This document shows positions 34,821-46,404 of a stretch of 64,000 bases of DNA, piece by piece. Source of the stretch: Polytrichum commune (Eukaryota > Streptophyta > Polytrichopsida > Polytrichales > Polytrichaceae). The stretch is taken from positions 4,216,001 through 4,280,000 of the forward strand of contig OX485803.1 of the NCBI GenBank assembly GCA_950295325.1, in the 5' to 3' direction. Numbering within the stretch: the first letter of the stretch is position 1; each line of letters opens with the position of its first letter. The notes below the pieces were generated by a model. It searched no databases, had not been told where the DNA came from, and saw nothing but the letters and a program-made list of their open reading frames with translations. A program made the position numbers and the translations under genes.

Positions 34821-35690
34821 CAGCAGCAGAATGACTTATTTGACAGGTTTGAGCAACATGTGCTTTTTCAACACAATCGTACACAGCTTTAGAGAGAGGG
34901 AACCATTTCCATTTGGTAGCGGCTGTGATTGGCCATTGGTAGTGGCCGTGATTGGCCATTGGTAGCTAGCTTCTAGGTCTCCTTCTTCCGAGAGAGAAAG
35001 AGAACCTTATGGCGAATAATTTCTTGGTTTTACAAAGATACTTCTAGCTTATAGGCTTACTGTACTACCTACCTACATACTTACATACAGGCTACCCTGT
35101 GGGCTTGTGGTGCATCACGCAATATATATATATATATATATATATAAAATTGGAACTACTGCCAATACTCTATAGTTTAGAAGGTTAAATATAGTATTCG
35201 TCGGCTGTGTTCAAGATTGCCATCCAGATTCAGCAGAGGCATTTTTCCTCATACTGGAGCGGAATTATGTGGGTTTCCTTATACTGGAGCGGAATTATGT
35301 GGGTTTCCTTATACTGGAGCGGAATTGTGTGGGTGTATATTAGGATGGTACCACGAGAATGTTGTGTTCAGTTTGTTTTTCATGTTCTCCAACATCTGCC
35401 AATTAGATTATGAAAACACAACAAGACTTGTGTTGCATTAGCAGATCTACAATGAAGTTTCAGCAAGTTTCTACAATTACATTGGAGAGGTTCTCTCCCC
35501 TTTTTGTTCTTTCACCCTCTCATGTATGCGACGTGGAGAAGTTGAAGACAGAGGAAAGGCAATATCTACCACAAAAGGTCAACATGCAAATGTGTAAACG
35601 AGAAGAGCGATCTACCGCAAGTACAAGGTACACACTGCAACACAATGCATCAACAACAACCAAGCGTTGACATGACCTGGGATAAGAAAA
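34821..35690. repeat. Intergenic with (AT)n tract and a three-copy 30-bp repeat
   Basis: An (AT)n tract lies at 35121-35146. From 35250 to 35337 a 30-bp unit (core TACTGGAGCGGAATTATGTG) occurs three times; the third copy has A to G in the core. A short word shared with 50017-50050 (TGTTGCATTAGCA.ATCTACAATGAA) lies at 35432-35456. No gene. Confidence 0.7.
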
Positions 35691-37239
35691 AGAGTGCAAC
35701 CGGCACCAAATCTTAGATTAATTGTGCTTATTGCGCACATTGCATACACAATATCCTCTCTACATACCAATGTCAAAGAGACACTCACTGCCCCCTAGCT
35801 AAGTCCTAAAAAAACCCTTCGATAGGTGGCTACTCTACCCCAACATCATCTACCTTGAACTCATTACCAAACCCTAGCTACTACCACCAGCCGCATCATC
35901 AAGGCAACACCAAGATCAACACGCACAATCACCCTTAGCACGAGCACAACCCCGAGTATCGCCATCTGGAGTATCGCTCCTCCACAACCAATATACCACT
36001 CTTCACCACAAAGATATCTTCCCCCATCCCTTTCCTGGACACACCTCTCCAATTCCTCACAAAGACCTACAACACACACACAATGCTCACCTCACAAAGT
36101 TACCCATTCCAGATGGAAGCTTCCGCAAAGTCACTAACATTCCAACAAATTAGACATAAACATCAAGGCCATCTCCACAACGCTCTGCACCTGCACAATA
36201 TCACCACAATACTCCACAAAGTTCATACAAAAACCTCAGCATACCTCTCACAAGGCACACTCCGTACACAACACAATGTATCCAACAAAGAATCCCCAAA
36301 GCTCCTTCCAAGACCACACACCCCAGCATCCATGCCATGGCACACACAACCCTCGCTCCATGAAGTAGATCTCCTGACCAACACCCTCCGCGGACCAGCA
36401 AAAACTCCACCCGTAGCCACACCTCCCTACCGAATATGCACCAAAGAAATTCCTTTGCAGATCAAAGCTACATCCCCCATCCGCATCAACACAATGAGCA
36501 ATACCCCTCCAAATCCCTCTTTGTCACAACTCACCATTCTCCCCCTCCGCATCACAATGCTTGCGATCCCCTCAATAATTGCCTCATCAAACCTCTATTA
36601 GGTGAAATACCAGATGACTATTAGAAAGTCCCATTTGCCACATCCTCCCCCCAAATACCTCTGACAACTCACAAGCAAAAAGACAAGAGAATTAATGGCT
36701 CCTTGCCACAATTCTACACCCCACATATGCCAAGAATTAAGCAACAAAAGCACTCAACTACCCTATGAAGCTAACTACGAGCTCACAACGAAATCTCTCC
36801 ACGACCACACACAACTTGCTCTTGTCACCACCCACACCCAAAACAAATACAACATTGATCCACGCAGTGCTACACCCCACACAACATGCAAAAAATACTG
36901 GTAACATGCGACCTACGAGACCATATCAAACACCGCATGTGCTCCAATTCCAGCCACAACTCTCCCCAAAACAACACAATTCAGCTACCCACCTGTACAA
37001 AATAATCCAAGTGCTGCTCCACACACACCACCAAGGTACTAAACATATTTACAACTCAAGTTGCTCCCTCGTCATCGTTGAATACTACCCCACCATCCAA
37101 TTTGGCCCCTCGTACACTCCCAATTACATACATGTCCCCAAGACAAGCAAAATCAACATACTTACCGTCTCAAGCACACTAAAATCTAACTTAACATGCC
37201 CTACTACAACTTCTTCAACACACCTCCCATTAGCAACAA

Positions 37240-38670
37240 TGTCAACCAATAGAAAAGCCATGAGCCATAGTGAGAGACACGATGAAAAAAGAGCACAGGG
37301 TGCGACATCTAAGATACCAATTGAAGCATCCCCTACAAGTACGAGCAAAGATGACCAACCTCCTCCCAATGCGCAAAGCGACATAAGGCGGATTTCAACA
37401 CTCAATCTACTCCGTCCCATCCAAGCGATCATCATGACACAAGAAGTACATGAGGACAATGTAGACACACGGAAGCTATCCCAAGCATCGACATAATGCC
37501 ATACATGTGGAACGGATTTGCCATACACAAGGCAATTGAGAGACATAGGGGCATTCCAATCTTGACAAACAACCACTCGGATACCGATTTCCACAACGTG
37601 GGCACGTCTCCGAGCAAAATTCTCAAATTCCATACATTAAGGCACACATTTCCACGAGTCCAACAAAAACTCTTTCTTAACAAAAGACATGATGCAGTTT
37701 TGAGTCACCATCTCCACTTTTTATCCAAATCCCAAGCCAAGAGAAGGTCAATGGGGAAACCTGACTCTATTGTATGATTTAACACCGGCTTCAAAGGAAA
37801 TTATAGAGGAGAAACACAAGGAGCTTGCATTGAGAGACTCAAGCACATGAACATCCAAATTGGCTCGGACTACTCCAACCCCGTTGATGTAGGTCTCAAC
37901 ATGGTGACCAAGACATGGGCAAGCTTCATCAAAATTCACCTACGAGCACAACATAAGGATGGTTTCAAATTATAATTGTGAAAACAATCATAAAACCTTT
38001 TGAGGAAGTTAACATCATAGGAATTAGTTTTGTGCATAGTAGGCACACAAATGACAAGCAATCCGGTTGGTGCCATGTATAATGCCTTAATGCGGTGGTG
38101 TACACGGAATGGCTAAACCATTGCGTCATCATGCTCGGATGTAAGGTGGAGTTTATTCCCCATAAGGGTAGCATTGATGGCATCGAACCAAATTGGACCA
38201 CCATCCGATTTGCACAAGCACCAGCTTGCAAAGTGATTGCAAAAAAAAACTCAAGCAATGTAGAATGCTACCTCCAACAACCCACCCCTGATGGAAACGC
38301 CCTTATAAAAACAATGAAGGAGTGGGGAGAGAAGCTAGATGGGAAACTTGATTCTCTTACATCGTTCATTAACCTCAACACTGACCAAAGGCTAGAGAAG
38401 GCAACCGAAATTCTCAAGCATCAACCACCAACATCCATATACTTTAGGCTCCATGGCAATGGAATTTCAACTCTTCAATTAAAGGATGGAAGGCATAGTT
38501 AACAACCTTGCTACCTCTCTCCCACACCTTTACCAACAACTACCACAAGGTCCAAGCACCTCCAACCAACTCATGGGAACACATGCACACCTTCAAGCTC
38601 CACCAGGGTTCCCACAAGCACCACACTTCTACCACAACGAGCATCAAGGCCACAACAACTCTCATGGTTA
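37240..38670 (+). pseudogene. LINE ORF1-like protein, frameshifted
   Basis: Starting at ATG 37240 the sequence reads through three frames. The first gives a charged N-terminus (to about 37494). The next begins PYMWNGFAIHKAIERHRGIP near 37499. A third gives VGLNMVTKTWASFIKIHL near 37887-37950, then NVECYLQQPTPDGNALIK near 38260. The frame shifts again at about 38485 and ends with a His/Pro/Gln-rich tail at 38670. At least three frameshifts and several stops make it dead. Position before a second ORF suggests the ORF1 nucleic-acid-binding protein of the LINE; no domain is firmly recognised. Confidence 0.4.
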
Positions 38671-39231
38671 GTGACCCACCATAATCTCATCAATGGCTCT
38701 CCACTTTCTTCTTGTGCATACTTTGTTTGTTTATCAATACAATAAAGAAATAATTTTATCTACTTGGACTTCCCCAAGGCTTCCCTAAGCAAAATACAAA
38801 CAACAAATCCTCCAACTCACCTCCATCACTACATTAGTGTTCACACTCTCCACAAAGCCAAAGTTGTCCTCCCAACCAAAATCAACCTCATAATCATAGT
38901 GTTTCTTAATTATGTATCCCCAAACACACATAATAAGAAATCACACTTATCCACATGCATCAACTGCCACATACCACAAAAACACTATAACCTCACAATA
39001 AATCCCATGAAGTTATACATCTCATCGCCCCTTCTAGATCCAACACCTAAACAAATGCTGCAACCCACCAATAAAAATAACCCATGCACACAACACCCAT
39101 ATACCCCACCCCCCCCCCCCCCCACACACACACACACACAACTTATGTGCACATTTTACCACATCTCCCAAGTAAGCTCAAAACACCCTAAACACACCAA
39201 GACAACATATTATATTTGGAACACTTCTACC

Positions 39232-39273
39232 CTCCTACTATGGGCCAGAGACATATCCCCTAACCCAGGCCTC
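39232..39273 (+). other. Degenerate 2A-like motif at the start of LINE ORF2
   Basis: The 14 codons read LLLWARDISPNPGL. Several LINEs begin ORF2 with a leucine run followed by GDIxxNPGP, a 2A-type ribosome-skipping sequence. Here the Gly before Asp is Arg and the final Pro is Leu (CTC, one change from CCC), so skipping would be lost. Assignment is by resemblance only. Confidence 0.45.
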
Positions 39274-39737
39274 ATAGGCTCCATCCTTGCAAATATGTCA
39301 TCCTCCTTCCGACACACACAAAAAGTATACCTTATTAAAAAAAACATCATCCTTAAAATGGAATACACCCACCTAGCAAACACATCTTTACCACTCACTA
39401 AGATGCCACAAACACCCACACCACAACATTCACAAAATTTCCCACACATCATCCACCACCTACAACTCTTAAACAACAACCACCCAACATATATCACCTA
39501 TACACTAATAATATCCATTGCCCCCCTATCAAAACAATGTAATCAAACCCTCTTACACGGATTCCCGCCTAGGAACCTCACAATACTACAACGCCTAAGA
39601 GCCCTACAAACACACACCCACCCCTTCAAATCCACATGCCCCATCTCATAAAATGTACTACAATAACACACTAGATGCAGTCACATGCCTCCAAAGACCA
39701 TACATACAATATGCCCCCACATGAGAATGACTACTTA

Positions 39738-40328
39738 TCATTGGTCTCAATTTGTTTCACGGTCTTCGTAATACCCATATGTCCATTATAAAAAGTATCA
39801 TGAACTTCAAAGAGTATATCTTTTCGAAGGGAACCCACATCGGGTACCACAATTGCATCTTGTCACCACCAAATGGCATCTTTGAGGACCAATTTTACTA
39901 AATTAACCGGGTCCTTAAACCACGGGTCTAAAGCATACTCTACAATGATCTTATTAAATAATTCATTGTCGAACACATAGGAGTTTTTTCTAATGTTGGT
40001 CATCTCCATGGGAGCACTCCTCCCAGTGTTAGCCGCCACTGGTTGGAAGTTACGACTTGAAGTGCTTCTTATCAACAAGGCTAAGTTGACCCGCTTTTCA
40101 TCTAATGGGTTCATGCTTATTGGATCGGCGACATTGCTTCTCCTTAGACGGAACTCCCATCGATAATGAAAAGTTTGCTCCAAATACTTTTAACCATCGA
40201 GCTTGACGCCTTGACAAGTTCTATTGTGATTTTATATAGGTTAATGGATTGTGATATGTAATTACTATACATTTTGAACCTTCTAAACAACAAAGTTATG
40301 TTCGTAAGGCATGCACAACAACTATTAA
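39738..40328 (-). pseudogene. Ty3/gypsy RNase H end and integrase N-terminus
   Basis: Minus-strand translation gives the distal RNase H (VVHALRT, ITYHNPLTY, then RWEFRLRRSNVADPIS), followed by the integrase zinc-binding region (LRKDILFEVHDTFYNGHMGI, then KTVKQIE). A TGA separates DAIWW from QDAIVVP in the same frame, and several frameshifts lie near 40190-40330. In RNase H the TDHNPL motif reads TYHNPL, an Asp to Tyr change. The sequence ends at about 39738 before the integrase catalytic core. Confidence 0.75.
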
Positions 40329-41160
40329 TTATTTTTCACCTGTGGTATAATTTCTTTCGCCAGGTGTAAGCTTGCGGCTTTCAAACGCAATTGGCCTGCC
40401 TTTTTGTAAAAGAACTATCCCTATACCCAACAAGGAAGCATCACATATGCTTTTAAATCTTTCACCAAATTTTGGTAAACTCAAAATAAGCATACGAGTT
40501 AATGCATATTTAACCCCTTCAAAAGACTCTTGACATTGATCAATCCAAATGTACTTCACATCTTTTCTTGTCAAATGAATTAAAGAAGCGACTAAGGTTG
40601 AATAACCTTGAATAAATCGATGGAAATAATTACTAAGACCCAAGAATGAACGCAATTGACTTACATTGTTGAACCATGCCCATCTAGTCACCGTAACAAT
40701 CTTTCGAGGGTCGACCTTAATTCCATCTTTACCCACCACATGGCCAAGGTATTCTAACTCACTCTTTGCAAAGCAACACTTAGTCAACTTAGCGTATAAT
40801 TTGTTCTCACGTAGTATATCAAATACTTTGCGTAAATGTTCAAGGTGTTCTTTTTGTGTCTTAGAAAACACCAAAATATCATCAAGATATACCAAAACAA
40901 ATTTTTCCAAGTGTTCTTGAAAAATTATATTCATCAGCCCTTGGAAAGTTGCAGGTGCATTAGTCAATCCAAAATTCAAAACTTTGAATTGATAATGGCC
41001 AAAACGTACTTTGATTGCAGTCTTAGGTACATCTTATTCTAGAATTTGAATTTGATGATGACCCTGAGCCAAATCTAATAAACTAAATACACGAGATCCG
41101 GCAATGGATATCGATTCTTTATGGTTAATTTATTCAAAGCTCTATAATATATCAACATTC
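40329..41160 (-). pseudogene. Ty3/gypsy reverse transcriptase
   Basis: The open part (40979-40329) has NFGLTNAPATFQ, the catalytic VYLDDILVFSKT with both aspartates, ELEYLGHVV, the thumb region LRSFLGLSNYFHRFI, and the RNase H opening ICDASLLGIGIVL through LTPGERNY. Upstream (about 41120-40980) the fingers region DLAQGHHQI and KTAIKVRFG can be read with one stop. These are diagnostic of Ty3/gypsy. It is the best-kept part of the element. Confidence 0.88.
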
Positions 41161-41582
41161 TTAATATATCATCTTTCTTCTTAACAAATCATATTAGTAA
41201 TCCAGATTGGTTCTATCCACTCTTTGTGCATATATTTTGTAATTTGCCTTTTGGCTTCTTCAATCTCCAAAGGATTGAGTCTATAAATAAGTTGAAAAGG
41301 TGGTTTATGACCTTATTCTAATGGTATAGTATGGGCCACCTCTCTCTTTGGTGGAAGCCCTATAGATATGGGCTGAAATATATCTTCATATTCCTTCACC
41401 AAAGACCCTATAAGGTTATTTTCCAACCATAAAATGATTCTTTATTCTTTACATTTTTCAAATAAATGAGTAAAGGTGTACAACCTTTCTTTACTGCTCT
41501 CTTGAATTACAAAGTTGATAATATGTTGCCTTGAGGCATGAACTTCATTTTGCTTGTTCTCACATTCTCAATTCTATTTTTT

Positions 41583-42036
41583 TTAATTGCCCTTATGCAA
41601 TATACAAGCTTTAGAATCATAATCAATGTGGGCTCTATGCTTAATCAACCAATTATCTCCCAAAATCAAGTCAAAGCCATTACTTAATTTGATAACCAAA
41701 CAAAAAACTTGAGATTGGTATTGTTGAATTTTCACATGCACATTGACGGTCCCCTCCAATCCATTTCCCAATACCAATTTACCATTATATTCTTTCACAT
41801 GCAAACCAATACATATGACATATGCAATCCAATACGTATGACACATGCAAACTAACACGTTTGACATATGATGAACTCAAATAACAATGACTTGCAATGG
41901 TATCTACTAAGATATGTCCATCTATTTTAGAGACTTTCCCTAAAAATTGCATAGTTAGACCATTAGTCGAAATAGAATTCAATAGTCTAGGTTGAGGTGG
42001 ATCATAATACACTTGCAGTATGATTCTCTTTGTCAA
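41583..42036 (-). pseudogene. Ty3/gypsy aspartic protease region
   Basis: Two overlapping frames give GHILVDTIASHCYLSSSYVKR (near 41930-41870), with DTIASH where retropepsins have DTGASH, and later DLILGDNWLIKHRAHIDYD (near 41660-41600), the second conserved protease block. The active-site Gly is lost and the two halves are in different frames. A short AT-rich duplication (CATATGACA words, about 41812-41870) lies between them. Confidence 0.7.
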
Positions 42037-42444
42037 TCCAAAAGCATCTACATAGTGTTTACACTCATGTAATTATTGAAATCTTGACAATAATGTATTG
42101 TGGCCTTCACCCTTTTTTTTCCACTAAAATGCAAGCACTAGTCTCAAAGGGTTTTTTTTCTTTTATCTTTTAGATCAGCACTTATATGCTTGGCTAGGTT
42201 TTCAAAATATGAATCAATAATTAAACAATGACCAAAAACCTTGGAATTTGCACTAAAAAGTGTATCTAGTGGGCTTTGGAGATAAGAATATGAACTTCAT
42301 TCATATTAAAGTTCAAAAAATCAAGTACAAAATCAAATGACTTGCCTATCTTAGCCTCTAAGATTTGAACGAGATAATTCAAAAATTCTAATCTTGATCT
42401 CCTTTCTACCTCAACAAATTGCCCACAATCTTTCTGTTGAGGTT

Positions 42445-43394
42445 CTAAAAATCCTTTTCCACTTTGTGATTAGTGGAATTAGACTTCTTAGGGTAAGTAT
42501 TAGCCCTATGGCCCTTTTCTTCACAAAAGTAGCATTTGCCTTCTTTCTTTAAGGCTGCAACTCTTTTGTAGTCAATCTCTCTACCATTAGTGAACTTCAT
42601 GGTAGATTTCTTTTGATTCTTGACTGGACCACCTACTCGTACAGAAGAATTTTTTTTCTCACCGTTTTTAATAGATGCAATCCCCAATCTATACTTAACT
42701 TGTTGGAGATTAGAATCTACAGAAACGGCATAGGTAACTAGCTCTGAAAATCCTCCCAAGGTTGGGCATCATTCAATGGGTCCACCGCTACCTTTAATCT
42801 TATTTGTTGGCTTCAATCCATCAATAAAACGGTGAATCTTATCACCAACACTCATCGATTAAGTAATAATTTCCGCACATAAGTTTTGAAACTAATTGGT
42901 ATAACTTTCAACCAATGAGTGTTGAGATAACTTACTAAGTTTTGTACGGCAACCTGCTTGGGATTCACATTCTCATAGGCCTTTGTAAGTGTCTCTTTGA
43001 AATGTACCCACTCCTTAGGATTTTTGTCCTTTCTCTTTAAAATTTTCATCATATTTTGCCAATTTTACGCAACTCTAACCTCAAGATAGGTTTGTGTGAT
43101 ATCTACCCAAAAGTCATGAGAGGTGTTACCAACATGTAGGTAATTCTCCATCACACCCAACCAAGCTTGGATGTGCACACACCCTCCTTCTTTGAATTTC
43201 TCCGAATCTGCAGGCTTGCACTTCATTGGCTCCTTCACTATGTTGGCTTCCAACATCGCCAATTTCACCTCAGTGCACTCCTTGGCCCTTTTCAATTCCT
43301 CCATCTCTAGTATAAGGTTTTGAATAATGATACTATTCTCTAACGTATTCTCCATCTCTGGAGTTACTGAAACATTCGTCTCAAGAGAGGCCAT
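42445..43394 (-). pseudogene. Ty3/gypsy gag with a defective zinc knuckle
   Basis: Gag starts at ATG 43394 (MASLETNVSV) and reads a coiled N-terminus, then HIQAWLGVMENYLHVGNTSHD (near 43165-43105), then KEWVHFKETLTKAYEN (near 43020), in broken frames. The nucleocapsid knuckle CYFCEEKGHRANTY (near 42535-42495) has the CX2CX4HX4C spacing, but the last Cys is Tyr. It follows the primer-binding site by about 20 bases. Confidence 0.75.
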
Positions 43395-43416
43395 CTTCCT
43401 CTTGAAATTAAAACAT

Positions 43417-43428
43417 GCTCTGATACCA
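43417..43428 (-). other. Primer-binding site complementary to initiator tRNA-Met
   Basis: On the minus strand the sequence reads TGGTATCAGAGC, the standard plant LTR-retrotransposon site for initiator methionine tRNA. It sits three bases after the LTR end (…TTACA TTT TGG…). Confidence 0.85.
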
Positions 43429-43431
43429 AAA

Positions 43432-43683
43432 TGTAACGAAATTCTAATTTCTTGTTGGAAGTTTCTTTGGCATGAACCACCCAACCACGAGGTTAGATAA
43501 AAAGACGCTTACTCTTGCGCAAGAGCCCTTTATATACCCCCCCACCATGCCCGGTTGTTTTAAGTTTAACTGAAGTAAAAGCAAGTTCAACTATAATGAA
43601 CTCTATGCTTTTACTTTAAACTCATTCTAGACTACCGTTGTCTTAGTTCTAGTCCAACATGTACCAATAGTGGCCCATGTTAC
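43432..43683 (-). mobile_element. 5' LTR of the Ty3/gypsy element
   Basis: On the minus strand the 252-bp LTR starts TGTAACATGGG at 43683 and ends CGTTACA at 43432, giving TGTAAC/GTTACA terminal inverted repeats. A TATATAAA promoter box lies at 43535-43528 on that strand. The candidate 5-bp target duplication on the right would be CAAGA (43684-43688), but the left partner was deleted with the second LTR. The outer boundary is inferred from the terminal motif alone. Confidence 0.65.
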
Positions 43684-44635
43684 ACAAGATAACTTAATAC
43701 CATGACCACATCCGCCTATGTTGATGGCCTTGCCATATTGACAAACGACATCTCATCTACACAACCCCAACTTAGATTTTACTCATAATGGGCTCAGATG
43801 GACCTCAAAATCTTTAAATGTGCAATATTGGGGTTGCCTCAACAAATCCAAACTCCAACCCTTTGCCTTCACCACATACATCATAGCACAAAACATAAAC
43901 TACAAGAACCAACAACTCCTCATCTTATCCCAAAATGAACCATTCACCTACCTAGAAATATGACTAGTCCCATCACTCAAATGATCAATCCAAAAAGAAA
44001 CCACCCTAACAAAAATAAATGAATAAAGTGCCACACTACTACTCCCACCAACATCAATACAACAAAGAAATCAAGATCGTCAATACCGTAATCCACCCTG
44101 ACATAGAATATGCATTCTATGCCGCCCCCTTTTTAATCCATGATATTCTTAAAATAAACAACCTAATCATCAAAGTCAACGAATTAATTTGTAAACCATC
44201 ACTAAGCACTCCACACATATTCACACAACTACTTAGAGAAACATTTGCCATTGAAGTCTATTCCCTCTTACCCATATACGCAACCCCACTAAGCGAACAA
44301 CTAACACTAAGGTAAACAACCCACGACAACTGGGCGAATGGGCGATATCTACCAAGCACTAGTCAGATTCATAGCCTACAAATACGGTGGTGCCAAACAC
44401 CTCCCCCATTTTAGATATCAAGCACATTCTAGGTCTTCTAGAACTAAAGCATTATTCATCCCTAAAAAAAATTCCACGTCCATATAGATTCAGTTGACAC
44501 AACCTTCCCACTCAAGAACTCACTCCTCCACAATGAATGGTACAGAAGCCCCTTCTACCCCTCCATGACCCCCTCACAAAAATCCAACACAAATAAATCA
44601 TCAACAAATTAGCCACACTTAACAAAACAACCTTT
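43684..44635 (+). pseudogene. LINE reverse transcriptase, C-terminal half
   Basis: From about 43711 the plus strand reads AYVDGLAILTNDI, the reverse transcriptase catalytic box with the second Asp changed to Gly (GGC, 43726-43728). Further on are WAQMDLKIFKC and, after a frameshift, PFTYLEI, the usual YLGI block. TGA stops at 43961 and 43982 sit where Trp (TGG) is expected. The N-terminal half of the polymerase is not in the window. The coding sequence continues across the MITE insertion at 44636. Confidence 0.75.
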
Positions 44636-45147
44636 CAGACCTTGAACAACTAACCAACTAATTCAGTTATAAGTTAAGTAGTTGCCTTTCATAACTATAG
44701 TTGTTCGCAATTTGACTTGCCAAATAGTCTAGCAAACTATACTTATAACCTAGTTAACCAAAGTTGAGCGCAACATGTTCATGGAATTATGTTGTAGTGT
44801 CACAAATGTGTTATTGGTGTTGGTGGTGTACATGGAGGTTGTTATGGAGCCCAACATTGCGAGTGATCGTATAAAGGCGTGTCTTGATGATCCTTAGTGG
44901 CCCAAGCATATTAAAGACCCCTCAACTGAAGCAAATCGAGAGGTGAACTTCTCATAATATATAATAATACTTGGAATTTCTCTAGTTAACTATAGTTGTT
45001 CTTGAATTTGGTCTTAAATTTTTCTAGTTAACTATAATTATTCATCAAATTGGTCTGAATTTTTTCTAGTTAACTATAGTTGTTTTCTAAAATGTATTGA
45101 AAAGAATCTAGTAAACTATAGTTACTTTGACAGTTGTCCAAGGTCTG
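44636..45147. mobile_element. hAT-like MITE with 16-bp TIRs and 8-bp target duplication
   Basis: The left end CAGACCTTGAACAACT (44636-44651) is the inverse complement of the right end (45132-45147) except for one base. It is flanked by CAACCTTT (44628-44635) and CAACCTTC (45148-45155), an 8-bp duplication with one later change, as expected for hAT transposons. The 512-bp body has no transposase and contains repeated CTAGTTAACTATAGTTGTT words. Removing it and one duplicate leaves the surrounding LINE reading frame continuous. Confidence 0.85.
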
Positions 45148-45155
45148 CAACCTTC

Positions 45156-46012
45156 CCCAAACTACAAGATAACATGTGCACCCACATTCTAAACTTCCAA
45201 AAATTCAAGGCAAAATACCACACTCCCCCATCACTCAAAACCATAAAAGCACACTCCTCCAAATATGAACTATTTTCCCACCTACCACACTACATGACAC
45301 TCCCCCCATACCACAACGCCCACCACCACCACCACAAACACCACTCCTCCCCCTACATTCAAAATCCCTCAAACCAACACATAACCCCCAACAACATACC
45401 TCTGTCAAACATATCCGCATACAAAATAACCAAATACAAAGATAAAGGGGGTGTCCAATAATACTCCCACCACTCCAAATGGCATTGGATCATACAAGAC
45501 ATTCAATACAACAAATGCATGCCTCACAACATATTACTCAACCCGGACAACATCTTATACGATCACAACCTTCTTCTCACCACCCAATTATCACAAATCC
45601 TAAAACACAAATCCATCACTACAAAATTCCTCACTACACAAAAAATCCACAAACAAGAGATAGAAGATATGTCTACCCAAGCCTAAGCATACCACATCTT
45701 ACACTACACACCCAAGATTACAACCGATACAAAGATGTCCTTGCCACCATCCTTGCCCCCCCCCCCCCCTGCCACCACCACTATCTCAAATACACGATAT
45801 GAAGGAAACTACCAAATATCCTTCACCCTTATAGATTGTATTGGCTATGTGAAAGACACTCCATGAATAAAACCAAACAATCCCTCATCTTCAACCCATC
45901 CCCACAAGACTTCGCAACATAAATTCTACTACTAATCAATCGATACATTAGACCACTACAATGGAAACAACCAACCCTATCCCCCCTTTACACATTCATC
46001 ACACTTTCCCCC
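45156..46012 (+). pseudogene. LINE ORF2 segment between reverse transcriptase and RNase H
   Basis: Plus-strand G-poor sequence continues the LINE after the MITE. Coding-like stretches include KLQDNMCTHILNFQKF (about 45159-45206) and, in another frame, HWIIQDIQYNKCMPHNILLN (about 45484-45543). No named domain is recognised; the region is placed by its continuity with the flanking LINE parts. A C11 run lies at 45760-45771. LINE-like sequence stops near 46012, where base composition changes. Confidence 0.45.
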
Positions 46013-46404
46013 TGTGAGGCCAAACCACCCACCCTTAAGCGTCCTAGCCCGGGTGAGGGAATGGATATCACATTCATGTTTCCACAACTCCATTTGACCA
46101 AACTCATGAGAACCCATTACGTTTCCCATCAATCAATGCACACCAATCCATTCCACGATAATAATACAAGCGTTAACAAACGCTCTTCTCCATCATAACA
46201 ATCAAAGTCTTCTCCTAGTTTTGCTAATAAGCTAACTATCTAAGCTAATGTTAAGCAACATTCTAATTAAATAACTACCCCCTAGCCTAAGGTAGCACCA
46301 CAGGCTTCCCCATCTATATCACCTTGTTCCCTCTTAAATCCCCTAATTAAGTCCCTCCACGCTTAGATTAAGCCTCGAACCCACCGAAGTCACCTTGATG
46401 GCTT

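Larger units (their letters stand above)
35740..39737 (+). mobile_element. 5' part of a decayed LINE (non-LTR retrotransposon)
   Basis: A plus-strand stretch strongly depleted of G and rich in A and C, unlike its flanks. It holds decayed ORF1-like coding sequence (37240-38670), then the beginning of a second ORF with a 2A-like motif (39232-39273). It stops abruptly at about 39737, where Ty3/gypsy sequence of opposite orientation begins. The expected endonuclease and the N-terminal half of the reverse transcriptase are absent. The LINE resumes at about 43684. The 5' end is placed only by the change in composition. Confidence 0.6.
39738..43683 (-). mobile_element. Truncated Ty3/gypsy LTR retrotransposon
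   Basis: Reading leftward: LTR (43683-43432), primer-binding site (43428-43417), gag (about 43394-42445), protease (42036-41583), reverse transcriptase (about 41150-40500), RNase H (about 40500-40100) and the zinc-binding start of integrase (about 39880-39738). The integrase core and second LTR are missing. Every domain has stops or frameshifts, so the element is dead. It lies within a plus-strand LINE whose coding sequence flanks it on both sides. Confidence 0.85.

Noticed and set aside
36083-37239. ORFs of 60-170 codons in the A/C-rich 5' part of the LINE
   Set aside because: Low-complexity Thr/Pro/His sequence caused by skewed composition; no conserved motif.
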